A stretch of 64,000 nt of DNA from Ceratorhiza oryzae-sativae (taxonomy: Eukaryota > Basidiomycota > Agaricomycetes > Cantharellales > Ceratobasidiaceae): the NCBI GenBank assembly GCA_030998015.1, contig JARWMV010000251.1, positions 558,001-622,000 of the forward strand, in the 5' to 3' direction. The position numbers and the translations under genes were made by a program. Below the pieces are notes generated by a model that worked only from the letters and a program-made list of their open reading frames with translations, was not told the DNA's origin and made no database searches. Shown piece by piece: positions 22,027 through 34,559 of the stretch. The number at the start of each line of letters is the position of its first letter. Position 1 is the first letter of the stretch.

Positions 22027-22888
22027 TTACTGATGGGAAAGCATATCCTGAATAGAAGCCCAATAGTCTGGTGCTACTTTTTCTCGTATCTCCTCGGTAG
22101 TCAACCAAGCGAAGTCGCTGACGGATTTGCCATTCGGTTTTGCTTGGCCTGCAAAAATATGGGCTTTGAAGAACAGAATCTAGGCCGCGTATATGAGGCT
22201 CAGGTGGAGGCTCGTGATGTAGGTACTTACTGGACTCGCATCGGGTTTGCTTGGCTGGTGAATGCCTATGGGGTGTCTCCCAACAACCCAGGTGTCCATA
22301 TCAGGTCCACATTCAGAATGCAACTCATTTAGAGCGGCCTATCATAGTCTGAGCGGACACCGAGGCTTCGCGAACAACTTGAACTCACCATATGCAATGT
22401 AGCGCCTGATTCTGCGGGACCCTGTGGTAGCCTCCATCCTTCACAGCCTTGACCAGCAAATAAAGGTTGCGGTCGCCCTTCCTGTTCAAATTTTTGACAT
22501 CCCCAACCCTGTCCGACTGATGTTCTCGAGGAAGTGCGGTAACATCCTCGGTCTGACCAACAGCACCTGTCTTGTCCTCCTCCCCCAAGTCTGCAAGTTG
22601 AGTCTCCCCAAAATCGTCACCAAATGCCTCCTTTTCTCTCGCACTTTCTTCAGTCAAAAACTGTCGTTCTGCAATGGCGCCTTTTTTGAAGTAGAACTCG
22701 CGCGGAAACGGATTTGAGAGTGCTCGTGCGATGCGAGCCTGGTAGTTATGGTAGGCTTGTTCAAAAGGGGTTGGGGTTGCTGTAAGGATGGGAGAGCGAT
22801 TCAATAGAACGGATGTGATGATACGAGTCGAGTTGGAGCTAGGGCCGGATGTCGAAGCGGCCGCGTTGGTTCGAGATGAAGACACCAA
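22027..22888 (-). CDS. MRPL17: Mitochondrial large ribosomal subunit protein mL46
   Basis: A structural protein of the mitochondrial 54S ribosomal subunit (yeast MRPL17). The first recognised exon contains IITSVLLNRSPILTATPTPFEQAYHNYQARIARALSNPFP, followed by a charged stretch and LNRKGDRNLYLLVKAVKDGGYHRVPQ. The later exons give ELHSECGPDMDTWVVGRHPIG and, after an intron, ILFFKAHIFAGQAKPNGKSVSDFAWLTTEEI, ending SIQDMLSHQ at 22027-22029. The 22888 boundary is where the open frame begins and is not an ATG. A likely first exon with a presequence-like start (MACRLASTSRLQTTKIS) lies at about 22966-23023, but its splice join is not in frame as written. One frame change is needed near 22330. Function follows from the family. 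Confidence 0.85.
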
Positions 22889-23238
22889 GGTTCTTTGAGG
22901 AGATGCTGATCCAGGAACTATGTTGAGAGGCTAGCTGGCAAGCGGATAACACAAAATGCGCGTACACTTGATTGATATTTTCGTTGTCTGGAGCCGAGAC
23001 GTTGAAGCCAACCGACAAGCCATCCTGGTGGTCGATCAGGATAATAGCCAGAAATTAGATGCCCGCCCGATGCCTCAGCGGTATGAGGTAAGCTTGACTC
23101 ATCCGGCAGCCCGGAACGTACCGGACCATGTTCCAGCCGCTCGGATATATCGCTTGCAGCCGGGTGTTGTTTAATTTACGATATATATAAATATGTGGTC
23201 GACCAACTTCCCGTTTCCCCCCGCACCAAGACTCGGCA
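22889..23238. promoter_or_regulatory. Shared upstream region of mL46 and D-lactate dehydrogenase genes
   Basis: About 350 bp between two divergently transcribed genes for mitochondrial proteins. It probably contains the first exon of mL46 (ATG at 23023 on the minus strand) and a bidirectional promoter. A TA-rich patch (ATATATATAAATATG, about 23180) precedes the dehydrogenase start and could serve as its core promoter. Confidence 0.35.
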
Positions 23239-25618
23239 ATGATACCCTCTATGCATCGCCAGCTACGACCGCCAGCACAACGCTTGCTCGCCGGATCAAG
23301 GACACTTGCTACGGCTGCTCAACCCAAACGACGCCTTGCTCGAACTCTAGGCTTGGTGACGACTGCGGCACTGGCTGGAACTATCGGTTATACAATTGCT
23401 GCACAGACTTCAGGACAGGACTACCGTTCTTCGTTTAAACGAAAACACACTGAGCTACCGAACAATTACGGTTCCGAGGAAGACTTTCGCGCGGAATCGC
23501 AGACTGCGTGCCCACTTTACTGAGCCTGGTACATTTAGTACGGATGACGCTGTTCTACACGACCACGGATTCTCTTTGAATAGCTATCATGAAGCTGCTC
23601 CACATAGCGTTGTCGTCTACCCACACAATACAGACGACGTTGTATGGGTCATGAAAGTTGCGAGTCGATACCGAATACCGGTTGTCCCTTACAGTGGAGG
23701 TACAAGTTTGGAGGGAAACTTTAGCGGGGTAAGACTATGTTTTTGGTTTCTGTAACGACGAAGCGGAACTAACGAAGACAAGCACCCACGTGGAGGCATA
23801 TGCGTCGATATGTCTGAAATGAATAAGATCATTAGCATCAATGGTATGCGTGGCTATTCTGGCATTGTGGTATATTCAACAAAATTTGTTCCCTGTCTAA
23901 CTAGAAGCGGACTCGGATCTGTATGCCAAGCTGGAGCAAGTTGGGTGGACATCAATGCAACTCTCAAAGAAAAGGGGATCCCTCTATTCTTTCCTGTGCG
24001 AGTTGCAATGCCAACGCCAACCTGATGCTTACACAACATACGTAGCTCGATCCTTCGCCGGCAGCAACCATCGGAGGAATGATTTCAACGGGTTGTTCTG
24101 GAAGTGAGCCCACATTCCAACTGGCTTAGTTCCATATTATTGCTGACATATTCGTGACCCCTAGCGAACGCTGTGAGATACGGAACAGCCAAGGCAGAAT
24201 GGTTCTTGAACATTGTTCGTAAGCCGATGGTGCCATCTTTTGTTTGGATGGTATCAGCCCTGACTGTATCCGAACGTAGACCGTAGTGCTCCCATCGGGT
24301 GAGGTAATCAAAACACGCCGGCGAGCCCGAAAATCCTCGGCTGGATTTGACACCACTAAGCTATTCATTGGAGCTGAAGGAACGTTGGGAATAGTAACCG
24401 AGGGTAGGAAGGCTCTTTTTGCTGCGTCTAGATCCTCACTAAGTAGGTTTATGCGCGATAAACTATTAGCTACGCTCAGGCTAGCGCCACTACTCGACAC
24501 AAACGTAGCTGTCTGTCAATTCCCGAACGTGCGAGACGCAACAGAAGCTGTTATCGAGATCTTGAACAAAGGGATCGCAATACGTGAGTCGTTTACTATA
24601 CCTCCCTGCATGGGGTCTTGGAGCCAACAACAAATAAAATTGGTACCTAGAATGTGTGGAGCTTTGTGACGATGATTTATGCGGGCAACAAACGTTCACG
24701 GCCAAGCCGAGCGAAAATACCCAGAAAAGGATTCGCTATACTTCAAGGCATGGTATTCTATCTTCGTTCATTTTAAGTACTCACATGGCTATAGTTCCAA
24801 GGATCGAAAGAAACAATCAAACAAGCAGCGGCACATGCACGTTCCATAGCCGAAAAACATGGGGGTACAGGCTTTTCGCTGGCTCAGTCGGAAAAAGAAG
24901 CTCTCGACTTGTGGGCGGACCGGAAGAATGCGCTGTATTCGAGCTTGGCGCTAAGACCTGGGGCAAAAGGGTGGTCCACAGATGTCTGGTGAGTCGTGCA
25001 TTGCCCCTATGAAGGGGGCGCTGATTGAGGTATGCTGTGGCACAAGTGTACCAATATCGAAGTTGCCACAGTTGGTGTATGAAACAAAGAAGGATTTGGC
25101 AGAGGTTGGGCTAGTTTCTACTATAGTCGGTACGTCTCTCTCGCTATGCCTTGGGGGGCGAAAATATAAACGTCTACCGTAGGGCACGTTGGAGATGGTG
25201 AGCTGGCCTCAGCTCTGCACACCTGACGTATCTGCATGCTGCACTAGGAAACTTCCACACTCTGATGCTATTCGACAACGAAGAAGAACTCAAACGCGTA
25301 AGAGCGGCGGTACATCGAATGGTTGAGCGTGCTATCGCACTCGAGGGCACATGTAAATACCCCTTCACGCGTTGTTCGTTTCGAAATCGGTTGACTGAGT
25401 ACATTTGCTAGGCACTGGTGAACATGGCGTGGGTATTGGGAAGAAAGAATACTTGTATGAAGAACTTGGGGAAGGGACTGTTGAGCTCATGAAGACTGTC
25501 AAGTTGGCGATTGATCCATTGAATATCATGAATCCCGGCAAGGTATGATATCCAAACATAAAACAAGTTGGAGGCTAATAAAACATATAAGCTTTATCCG
25601 GATCACCCAGAAAGTTAG
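23239..25618 (+). CDS. DLD1: D-lactate dehydrogenase (cytochrome), mitochondrial, FAD-linked
   Basis: It oxidises D-lactate to pyruvate and passes electrons to cytochrome c in the intermembrane space. The ATG at 23239 starts a presequence and a hydrophobic sorting segment ([21 protein letters not shown]), as in yeast Dld1. The FAD-binding PCMH domain shows [71 protein letters not shown] and [14 protein letters not shown]. The C-terminal cap domain shows [23 protein letters not shown] (metal-binding His), [20 protein letters not shown] and a final [19 protein letters not shown]. There are at least eight exons; several joins appear to need a one-base adjustment. Length is close to the usual 550-590 residues. 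It diverges from mL46. Confidence 0.92.
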
Positions 25619-25867
25619 AGTGAGGCAGGAGGTTGAAGTGATATTGTTTGATACTATATGTAGTACTTAGACATGTTTGTGCAGAGATTATTGTGTAGGA
25701 ATTTATAGCGCTGCATCGCCGCATCAAGCTGAAGTTGCAGATTTTTTTCGACCAATGTACGGTTAGTCCGCCGTATGGATTCCAAAAAGCTATCCTAGTT
25801 AGTGTAATTCTCTTCACCGTCATTCGTTTACTAAGCGCCAGTTCTCCGCTCCTCTAGTTCCACTTCC

Positions 25868-28248
25868 TCAACACTGACTCTCGGGCCTTCGTTGTCCCAC
25901 TCCGAAGGTGACCAAGGACTTGAATAGCTCGCGATTGTGTTCCATTCGTGCCTCCCAGACCTCCTCCACCTCCTGAAGGGATTTACCTAGGTTTCGGGCA
26001 TCCAGATGAAACATACCACGGAAGTGATCACTACAAAGCAGAGCTGTTAGTAGTAATCGGTAACCCAAGGTAGATTCGATTTACGGAGGCAGGCCCCAAA
26101 CATAAAATATGGACCCGATGGACTACGGGAGAGGAAGAGTGGGGTAGTAAGAGCTACAGCCAAGTTCGCGAGCCAATTAGAACTATGAGCGAGTGACGAG
26201 ACTGTGGCTCGTGCGCGCATGGGTTGAATCTCGGTTATGAATATCTACACCAAGCATAGGCTATGTCTTCAACACACGCCTCATCGAATGAGATCATGTA
26301 TGCGCACTTTGAATGACACTGCCCATGTCGTTGAGAACCTAAATCGAGTCAATTAGTATTACTTTGTTCGCGCGCAAGTTAGGACTGTGGTGCACTAACG
26401 CAACAACAAATATCTAGATAAGGCTGAAGCTTAATTCCAACCTTTGTAATTTTGACACAAAAACTTACGTAGATGAACACAATAATTGCCCATCGGCCAT
26501 CCCCGTTTTGCGCGCCGGCAGCATATAATGAGCCAATAGCAAGCATACATACAGTCATAATCCATCCCCCAACGACTGCGAAGAACGCCTTCCCCAGTGG
26601 TCGAGAAGATAAAGCTGAGCGGGAATGGTAGAACTATTATCAGAGGCCGAAAGGAAACAGGTCATGTAACGAGGCATCTGCGTGTTGTTTATTTTACGCA
26701 CGCAATATTGAGTATACCGATACTCCAGAAGCAAGGAATGATGCTTGGCGAGATGCGAGCCCTGTTCAGAGTGCCATGGTCATAAGAATGTGAAGTTAAA
26801 TACGTACGTCAATACTTACCAGCTTGGGAGAATAAAATTGGACCGTAACTAGTCGATAAATAATTAGCAGAGGCTTGTCCAGACGCTCACTATGAGACGC
26901 ACAATAACACGCCGTCTATGCCAGACAACTGCTGCATTCCCATCATCTACGCACGGACGTTAGTTTTCGTCTACGGAAGGATGGTATGAGTCTTACAAAG
27001 ACAGCCAGCAAGGTTCGACCTCTATTCTCAGGATCACTAAAGGCTTGGACAACTCCAACAGCTTCATCCACTTGGCCTTGGCGCTCCGCTGCTTTCGCCA
27101 GCAGTTCTTCTTTCTCCTTCTCAGCAGAGAATGCCTATCAAAAACGTCCAGTACCTGCAAACGACATATGAGTGCATTGGTTAAGGCCCTGGGAATAACC
27201 ATGCCTTCCATGCTTCCTCAACTCGGCCATTTTGGAACAACCACCTTGGGCTAAACGGCATCAATGGCATGCCCAACGCTAGAATCATTGCCGCGCAGGA
27301 TTGAACAATGAACGGCATGCGCCAGGATAGCGAAGAAGTATAGACAGTGAACCATAGCATATGAAGTATCCCGCTGTGATACCTATTGTAACTACAGGGG
27401 TGTATATAAGTATCGAGTTGAGGGAACTGGAGAAACAAGCTCTACCAAAAAGCTGGAGCATGCAAGATATGCGACCGCGCACTGAGCCATTTTTTGTCCT
27501 TAGTCTCTCGATCAACAAACAACAGAATACAGTCGCTTACCGTCTGGGGGAGAGATTTCTACGAGGTAAACGCCAATTGCCGACAAAAAGAAGCCTTCCC
27601 CGACTGTGATATAGGATATATAAATAAACCGGGCTAAAATCGTAACCGTTCTACTATAACTCACCGCCAACAATCAATCTACCGACGATCAACATCGGCA
27701 GCCTTGTGCTTCCCGCCTCAAGCGCAGCGCCCAGTGCAAAAATATATGCCCCATCATGATTGTATACTTTCGACTATATTTGTCACTAAGCCAACCTGAG
27801 GCAAAACTCGATAAGGAGGCAGACATAAGGATCTGGAAGCACTAAGATAAGAATCAAAGAGTCCATTATGATTGCCTAAGGACAACCTACCGTGGCTACC
27901 AGCGTGCCAAGAACCGCTTCGTTTCTAAGTGTCGGAAATACCTGAACAAATTGAGGCATTGAGGTTATCGATCCTATACTTCCTATGTGCCCAAATGGTT
28001 TAGTATCAATTACAATACTTGTTACAGACTATTATCTCCACTTGCCCGTATCTGCCCAAATAGAAAACCGCCAAGGCTGCAAAATGCTGATACGACGTAT
28101 ATATTCTTTCGCTTAATTTGAACGTTGGCGTTGGAACCAGCAGTTCAGGAGCCATCAATGATACTGGCGCGTGGACACCACCATGCTCGCTCCCTTTTTC
28201 GGTGTACGAAGTAACTTTTGCGTGCTTTTTGGTTACGGTTGCAGCCAT
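25868..28248 (-). CDS. MFS sugar transporter (hexose/quinate-type)
   Basis: A twelve-helix plasma-membrane transporter of the sugar porter family; the exact substrate is not deducible. From the ATG at 28248: NVQIKRKNIYVVSAFCSLGGFLFGQ (helix 1), GAALEAGSTRLPMLIVGRLIVG, EGFFLSAIGVYLVEISPP (the VYLxEI-xP signature), WRMPFIVQSCAAMILALGMPLMPFSPRWL (the PESPR site, here PFSPRWL), AFSDPENRGRTLLAVF, GMQQLSGIDGVLL, SYGPILFSQAG, KAFFAVVGGWIMTVCMLAIGSLYAAGAQ, and ANLAVALTTPLFLSRSPSGPYFMFGACL. The Glu-rich C-terminus reads SLQEVEEVWEARMEHNRELF. Many introns. A frame change near 28135 and an uncertain C-terminus (stop at 25868, or 25831 in the next frame) are noted. The PFSPR in place of PESPR is unusual for the family. 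Confidence 0.83.
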
Positions 28249-29110
28249 TGCCGGGGCTTTAGGTAGCTGGACTGGGAGGACTTCAAGCACGAGCTCGGAT
28301 TCGCTACCTTATCATAGTTCATAATCGATTTTGCTTGGTGAGAAAGCCAGTCGTCGAAGGTGCGATCGGGTGTGGATTTCCGTCGCGATTCAAGTGAATG
28401 GGAGAAAGATTGTAAAAATGACCGGCGCGACCAATCCGGTCCCTGATCCAAACACACATGACAGCGTATTATGTGTTGTTTGACTCGTTGAATTTACAAA
28501 CACATCGTCACAATAAGTGCGAATGAGGGCCAATTAGTGTCCAATCTATATCAAGAATAGCCTTCGGTTGCATTCAAAACAAGGATAATTGTGGTGAAGG
28601 GTCATTTTCGGGCTTCAGTCGGCTTAATTTCTGTTTCCGGACCTTAACTGTGGCATCCTGGTTGACCATACTAAGAGATTTTCAAATAACATCAATTGTT
28701 ACTCTGGGGCTTATCACTGCCCGGAACCTATGATGAAGACGGAAGGAAAACAGCTTTATAGAATCGAACTCATGACAAATAAAAGGAAGAAAGAAATGGA
28801 GTATTCGGCTACAGAGGGATTGCAGTCACAAATGTATATGAGTAAAAGACTTTGGAGATTCGAATTGACCGACGAGACACGAGAGAAGCGGACGGAGATG
28901 TAAGCGAGATAATCCAGGAGAGTTACGTAGACAAGGGCAAGGGGGACGCAAGAACATACAGCGACACCTAATATGATAGTCCAAAAGAAACCGTCAACTT
29001 CCACACCTATTGTCGCATTTGCTGCATGTCGGGCATATTCTATATTGCGCCCATATCCGACCAGAAGTTCAATCTATCAGAACTCGAGGTTGTCGTACAG
29101 TTGCAGACCC
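28249..29110. other. Region between sugar-transporter and choline-transporter-like genes
   Basis: About 860 bp. The left part should hold the sugar-transporter promoter. A minus-strand open frame at 28756-29004, extendable to about 29045, reads HAANATIGVEVDGFFWTIILG followed by a hydrophobic run and a basic flank. It looks like one membrane anchor of a small protein, but I cannot define its start or assign a family, so it is not called as a gene. Confidence 0.35.
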
Positions 29111-31713
29111 CTATACTGCGCCAGGTTGCAAAGCACCTTCGAACTATACGCAAAGGCTCAATCTGTGCATTAGGATGACGAAAGCTGGGCCTAACTTACC
29201 GCTTCTCGAACGTCTTCCCTCGGTGTAGCTCCTGCTTCATAGTCTAGACAGTAGCAAATGAAAAGAGTGCCAGCTCTGTGGTATAAGTTAGGTTAGTGGG
29301 ATTGTTAGTTCACTGAAAGAGCATCGGAACTTACGCATCGTCGATAATTCCAACACAGAACCTAACTGTTGCGTATGTTCCTGTACCGAAAAGCAACGCC
29401 GCAAGTGGTGCGTATGTGGGGTCCGATAATGTATGCGCAGCAAAGATGTATCCTCCGATTGACGCGAATACACCAAGGGCCAAAGAGGTGGCAAGCTGCA
29501 CGTTTGTCAACAGTTGGTCTAAAACAAGAACATCAGCCGGGTTTCGGGGTGGCAATCTGTAAGCATTTGCTCACACTCGCGGCCCGTGCTCTTACGTCCT
29601 CTGCCCCTTCCTTTTCTAACATTGGTGACACCAGGTACTCTTCTCGCACATGTCCACACCCCTTCTCCTCCAACACCAATGAGTAGCTGAACATCCGTAC
29701 TTCCGCCGTATATACTGAGCCATGACACTATTGCGCCAAGCAACTGGGCCTCGGCTATCGCAACCAACCACCTGATAGCGGTCTGTTGGATTGCTGGAGG
29801 AACAGGGAGTGGCAACGTCGAGAGCACCGTAGGTGTGGCAAATCTCCTGAAAGCACGTAGAAGGTAAAGGAGAGAGTTGGAAATAGTGAGAAGGAGAGCC
29901 GACGCGCAGATAGAGCCGAGGGAAGGGCCCTCGGCGCGCAGGGCAGCCAAGCGGGTAGTATCAGTGGCCTGAGAAAGAGTTGGCGTAGGCGTATTGAGTG
30001 GTCTGAGAGTGAAGCATCAGCGCCGAAAATAATTATTTTACATATTCTTGACTCACGAGTGATACCAAGCAGCGACAACACCTGACACCGTCACTCGAAG
30101 TGCGCCGCGTACAACCGCCCAGCTCCAGATCAAAACCCCTGTGACAAGCACGGTCATCCACCAAGCCCATCCTTCGACGTGCCATGTGATTGAAACTCCG
30201 TCTCGAACGAAGCTTCCCACCAACATCAGCCGGAAGATGAGTGCAAGGAAAGGGATAGAGAGAATGAGCGCTACACAAGAAGGGCAATTGAAAACGCTAG
30301 GAGAGGAGGATGCTCGAGTATCAAGGCACTAGCCAGTGAGATAACCGACACTCCTCGCATCAAGCTGCGATAACGGTTATACAAGAATCGAGCCAGAATA
30401 ATACCAAGGATGAGTGGGATTAAGGCGAAAAGGCGTAAACTATAATAAACGGTCGGGTCAGATGCATGTCGCAGGTCATAAGACACAAACATACCCTACG
30501 GTCTCTCCCCAGGTTTCGCCCACACCATCGCCATCCCACATAAAGCTGCCTCCAAACGCCCATACTGCAGCAAATAGGAGTGCAAGTGGGGCAGCAAGAG
30601 CTGTTGCCGTGAGGACAGGCCGAACAAAATGGCGCAGGAGTATAAGGTACAGATAACCAAAAACAGAGGCCAAGACAACGACCAGCGTGAGGAGAGGGAT
30701 GGTGTGCGTTAGAGTAGAGAACGGCGTGGTTGGCTTTCGGCCGGGTATAGACGGGGTTTGGGGATGAGACTAAGCAGGAAGGTAGGTGGTGAGTCAGCGC
30801 CCAAGAAGGTAAGCATGGAGATTACTCACATTAGTGAAGAATATAATAACGATTGACCCAATGAACGAGAATAATATGCTTGCAAGCCATAGCGCACTCC
30901 ACACAGGATCGTTGTACTTGCGATAAGGAGTTCGAGACGGGTCAGGCAGTGAGAACACCGAGCGTTCGACCATCGCGGGGCAACAGCGACTCGGTCAAAG
31001 CAATGTGTGTACTTGAAGGTTCGAGATCTTCAGAGCGAGAAAGTCGTGGGGGCGGCGGCGTAGGATCAGAGAAAGCATGGGTCCGGGACTGTGGGAGTTG
31101 CGGACTGGGGGGGAACAACGGCAAATCCTCTGAGGAGTCTGAATCCTCATCCTCCGAGCTCGAGCTCCTCCTTGTACGGTCGGGGGGTGACATAGCAGAG
31201 CGATGACCGGGAGTGCCCGGGGCCAGGATGACCGGATTGAGACAAGTGGGCCAGCCAACCCGCGGCTGGAGGTTTCTGTCGGGGTCGAGGGGATGGAGAA
31301 CGAGGTGGTGAAGCAATGAGTGGAATGGAGTCAGGAGGCATGGTGTCATCTATGTTGTCTTCGAAGTCCAAATCGTGCTCATCGAGATATGGGTTCTCGA
31401 CATCGAGATGCTGAGAGCGCACCGGTGGCGATGCGAAATGTCGCTGCGGTGTCGCAGCTCTCGAGTCTGGTTCCTCCTCTCCCCTTTCTTCGTCGTCGCC
31501 TTCTCCGTTATCGAATATGGTCTGCCCACCTGGTAGAAATGGAAGGCCATCCTCATCGAGTTCTGTCGCTGAGCGGCGTGAGTGCGTGGAGCCGCCCAGC
31601 GCATACTGTGATTCTCCTCCCTCCGCGACAGAGTAGAACATCGGCTGGGCCGACGTACTCGCAGTCGACCGACTTAGAAATTGAGATGCATAAGTGGAGA
31701 ATGACGCAGGCAT
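29111..31713 (-). CDS. Choline-transporter-like (CTL/SLC44, PNS1-type) membrane protein
   Basis: A multi-pass plasma-membrane protein of the CTL family; fungal Pns1 members have unclear substrates. From the ATG at 31713 there is a long Ser/Pro/Asp/Glu-rich cytosolic N-terminus (MPASFSTYASQFLSRS, DEHDLDFEDNIDD, SSSSEDEDSDSSED). It is followed by the first membrane helix in NDPVWSALWLASILFSFIGSIVIIFF and then about ten hydrophobic segments, including LTLVVVLASVFGYLYLIL, LRLFALIPLILGIILARF and SLALGVFASIGGYIFA. The C-terminal region LGSICASALLLTISNSLLYLL and the late motif TLFICYCLDYEAGATPREDVREA match the family's FICYxxD block. The last exon reads FEGALQPGAV and stops at 29111. One-base shifts occur near 31215 and at GGGG 30977-30980. 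Confidence 0.8.
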
Positions 31714-32188
31714 GGTCGTCGCGTGAAACAGGGTGACGGTAGTCCCCAGCGAGTCACATGACTTTGGCGGTTATCTGGGCTTTTGACTCACGTACAAAGT
31801 ATATAATACACTGCCCGAATCCTGGATGATAGCCGCGATGATCGGTGCAGCTTGCTAAGTAGATGAAGCGCCATAAAATACTTAATTTTAAATTAATTAT
31901 GTTATTTTTACTCATATTTTCTCGATGAAGTGATTAAACCACAATCGGTGCGCTGTGGTAACCCTCAAATCATTCGCCAATCTCTTTCATAGTCCTTGTC
32001 TTTCCGTATAGACTCAGCCAAAACCCTCTGGATTTTATTCTCGCATCCTTTCGGCTACCCTCTTGAGTATGGTTAAATTCTTACGGTAGGCTTATTATAT
32101 TTGTTACACTGTTTGCGCATACAGACTTAAAGGGTATTGGCAATCGGGTGAGATAACGGCGCTAAGCCTTTCTCCTCAGCCACCCATC
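31714..32188. other. Divergent intergenic region, AT-rich
   Basis: These 475 bp lie between divergently transcribed genes and hold both promoters. The part around 31870-31925 is strongly AT-rich (runs such as TTAATTTTAAATTAATTA). No RNA gene or repeat is seen. Confidence 0.4.
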
Positions 32189-33313
32189 ATGAGCAAACGT
32201 CTTTCTTCGTTCGGTGGGCCTTCTGCACCCTCACCCCCTCCCGTTACAACCCAATCTAAAGAACCAGCACCTAGCAAGCCAAAAATAGGATCCAAAGGCA
32301 AAAATAAAGGCAGTGACGTGACCCCGTCTAGTCCCAGTTTTGGTCAACGTGATCCTAAGTCACCATTTTCAAAAGCCATCCCCTCTGGTCCATTTTTGGG
32401 TTCTGGATCTTCCGTACATGCCCGTTCTTTGTCTAAAACAAAGTCTCCAAAAATCACTGAGACTTATCTCCAAATATACACCCGTGCTACTTTGAAACGT
32501 ACAGCTGCCAATCTCGAGGGCTGGGACACGCTTGCCTCACGTCGGGCTATTATTGTGCAAGGGCGCTAGTAGATAAAGCGACCGAATTAGAGTGAGTTAT
32601 TTGGGTCACCTAAGCGTTGCAAACTACACATTTGTTCAGCAATACGTTGTCCGTCTTGCCGGAAGGCGTCCAACCCCATTCGAGAATACTTGGTCCTCGA
32701 TTGAAAGAGCTTCGATTCGAAGAGGGAGGAACTACGGGGCTGCCTCGTGAATTGGTATGCGACAAAATTCGCCGGAGGGTACATAGTCTGACATATCTGA
32801 TTCAGGATGTTTTGTTCACCCAAGTTGCTGGACGATCCAACGCGTTGGAAATTGCTCTCACAAAACTTACAGAGCGCGACCCGGTAGAATCAATCCAGCA
32901 TCAAACAGTATGGACCGAAACTTCTTGGCCTTTTCCACGTTATGGTAGGATCCACTTTTTTTTTTTTTGTTTGGCTTGACTTTCTTATTAGTCACTGGCA
33001 TAGTTTCGCATGTAGCCAAAGTGACCCGTCAACTCAACAGAACACGTTATACCCTCAGCGCAATCGCCGACCAAATAGTAGCTTACTCACTTTGTTCCCC
33101 GGACACGAATATCTCAAAGTCCGACAGTAAGAGCACTTCACCGACTTTCGCTGAGGCACGAACAGCTATTGCGTCTTGGTCAAGCGAAACTTCTCATATG
33201 GCCGAGTGTATAAAAGATTGGTTGGAGGCATGCGCAATTGAGGTGCCAGCTTGGGACGAGATTGAAGTTGAAAGCGGGGAGAGTGAAAATGAGTTGGACC
33301 TGGTAGAGCCTTG
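32189..33313 (+). CDS. Conserved-looking protein of unknown function
   Basis: I do not recognise this family. The ATG at 32189 starts a Ser/Pro/Lys-rich N-terminus (MSKRLSSFGGPSAPSPPPV) of about 90 residues. It is followed by ITETYLQIYTRATLKRTAANLEGW, which looks helical. After an intron (about 32592-32637) comes NTLSVLPEGVQPHSRILGPRL, GGTTGLPRELVCDKIRRRVHS, LTYLIQDVLFTQVAGRSNALEIALTKLTERD and, after an intron containing a run of about 14 T (near 32960), TGIVSHVAKVTRQLNRTRYTLSAIADQI. The end is acidic (EIEVESGESENELDLVEP). Splice joins agree with frame except at about 32565, where one base is off (CAAGGGCGC). It is probably a real gene of about 330 residues. There is no predicted signal peptide, and no catalytic motif is visible. 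Confidence 0.6.
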
Positions 33314-34559
33314 AATGAAACCAATTAGATTGCACTCGCTGTAGTGACGGGATTATTTGATCCCAAGGGTACTCACCAACTCACTACCAATCTTGATGGA
33401 CTTGTAACAATACAATCTGTATAATCTCGCTATGAAATATATAGCAACACTCGACCTGGTCGCTCCGGGTCGGGCGCTCGGGCGTAGCGTATCCGGTGTG
33501 CTTGGGTGAGTCGGAACTGCTGTAGGCGGGCCAACGAGGTGGCCGGGCCGCCCAGGCTTCAACCGTGGAGATCACCCCACGAACGCATTGCGGACGGCAC
33601 TGGGCTCAATCATGTAGATGTATCCATGCATCATAATTGTTTGATTTACCAAATTACAGGCGGGCGGCGGGCTTTTAAGAAAAACGTGGGAGCGCACATA
33701 CGCGCCCTTCTCTGTCGCTCGAGTATGCGCTATGCTTCCTCCGCAGGTTACGTCACTCTGCTTCGTGTAATGGTGTTAGACAGCGAGTAACGCAAGTACT
33801 GTCTCCAAGACAGACGTTTTTAGAGTTTCATTCTGCCTTTTTTTAATTTTTATTTTCGACAGCAAGTAAAAATGGGTACAATTTTGGGGCAAGTATTCCA
33901 GTTTATCCTTACTCTGTTCATGAATAGCTGGCTCGAGCCAGTGCTAACCCAATGAACTATCGAGCATTCGCGTGAAATGTGAATTGGATCACGCATACAG
34001 CCATCTCGTCGGCCCATGATGGACAAAATCGAATGTAGTGTAAAATTAAATGGGCTTCTCGCCTGCCAAACAATTAGTTATTTTCTCAGAGCAAGACATT
34101 CTTCCAAGGTCCAACGAATCCGGAGGATAACTGAGTACCACCGGGGTCAATGCCTCTAACAAGCCAGGGCCCTGGGCCAGTGAAAAGATATATATATACT
34201 CTAGCACACTTCAATACAAGCCCATGAAGTTTATTGGCTAAGAGCGCCGGACCTGGGCGTATAATAGTGGCACATAGCCTGTCTTAAAGCAATGCGGTGC
34301 GATGGACGGCATGTACTCAAATCTATAGCTTCTCTCAGGCATTTTTACATATTTCACAGGGAGTTGTGGCGTTTTAGTGGGCGCTGACCACTCAAATCGA
34401 AAAAGCCAGTTGTAGACACGTTACTTTTTGTATTTTCAGAGACACTTCTCGAGGTGAGAGTCCAGGGTGATTATGTAAGTTCTCTCACTCGTCTAAGCGC
34501 CGGACTGTCTCCTCACAGTCACCGCGACGTCTTGACAGGATTAATTGGAATGCGACGTA
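33314..34559. other. Long intergenic region, no gene recognised
   Basis: About 1.25 kb between two plus-strand genes. Short frames (33353-33562, 33506-33790) have no recognisable content. A T-rich patch (33830-33860) and a short TA run (near 34190) are present. Pyrimidine-rich DNA just before 34560 may be the promoter of the next gene. No tRNA, rRNA or transposon end is seen. Confidence 0.45.
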
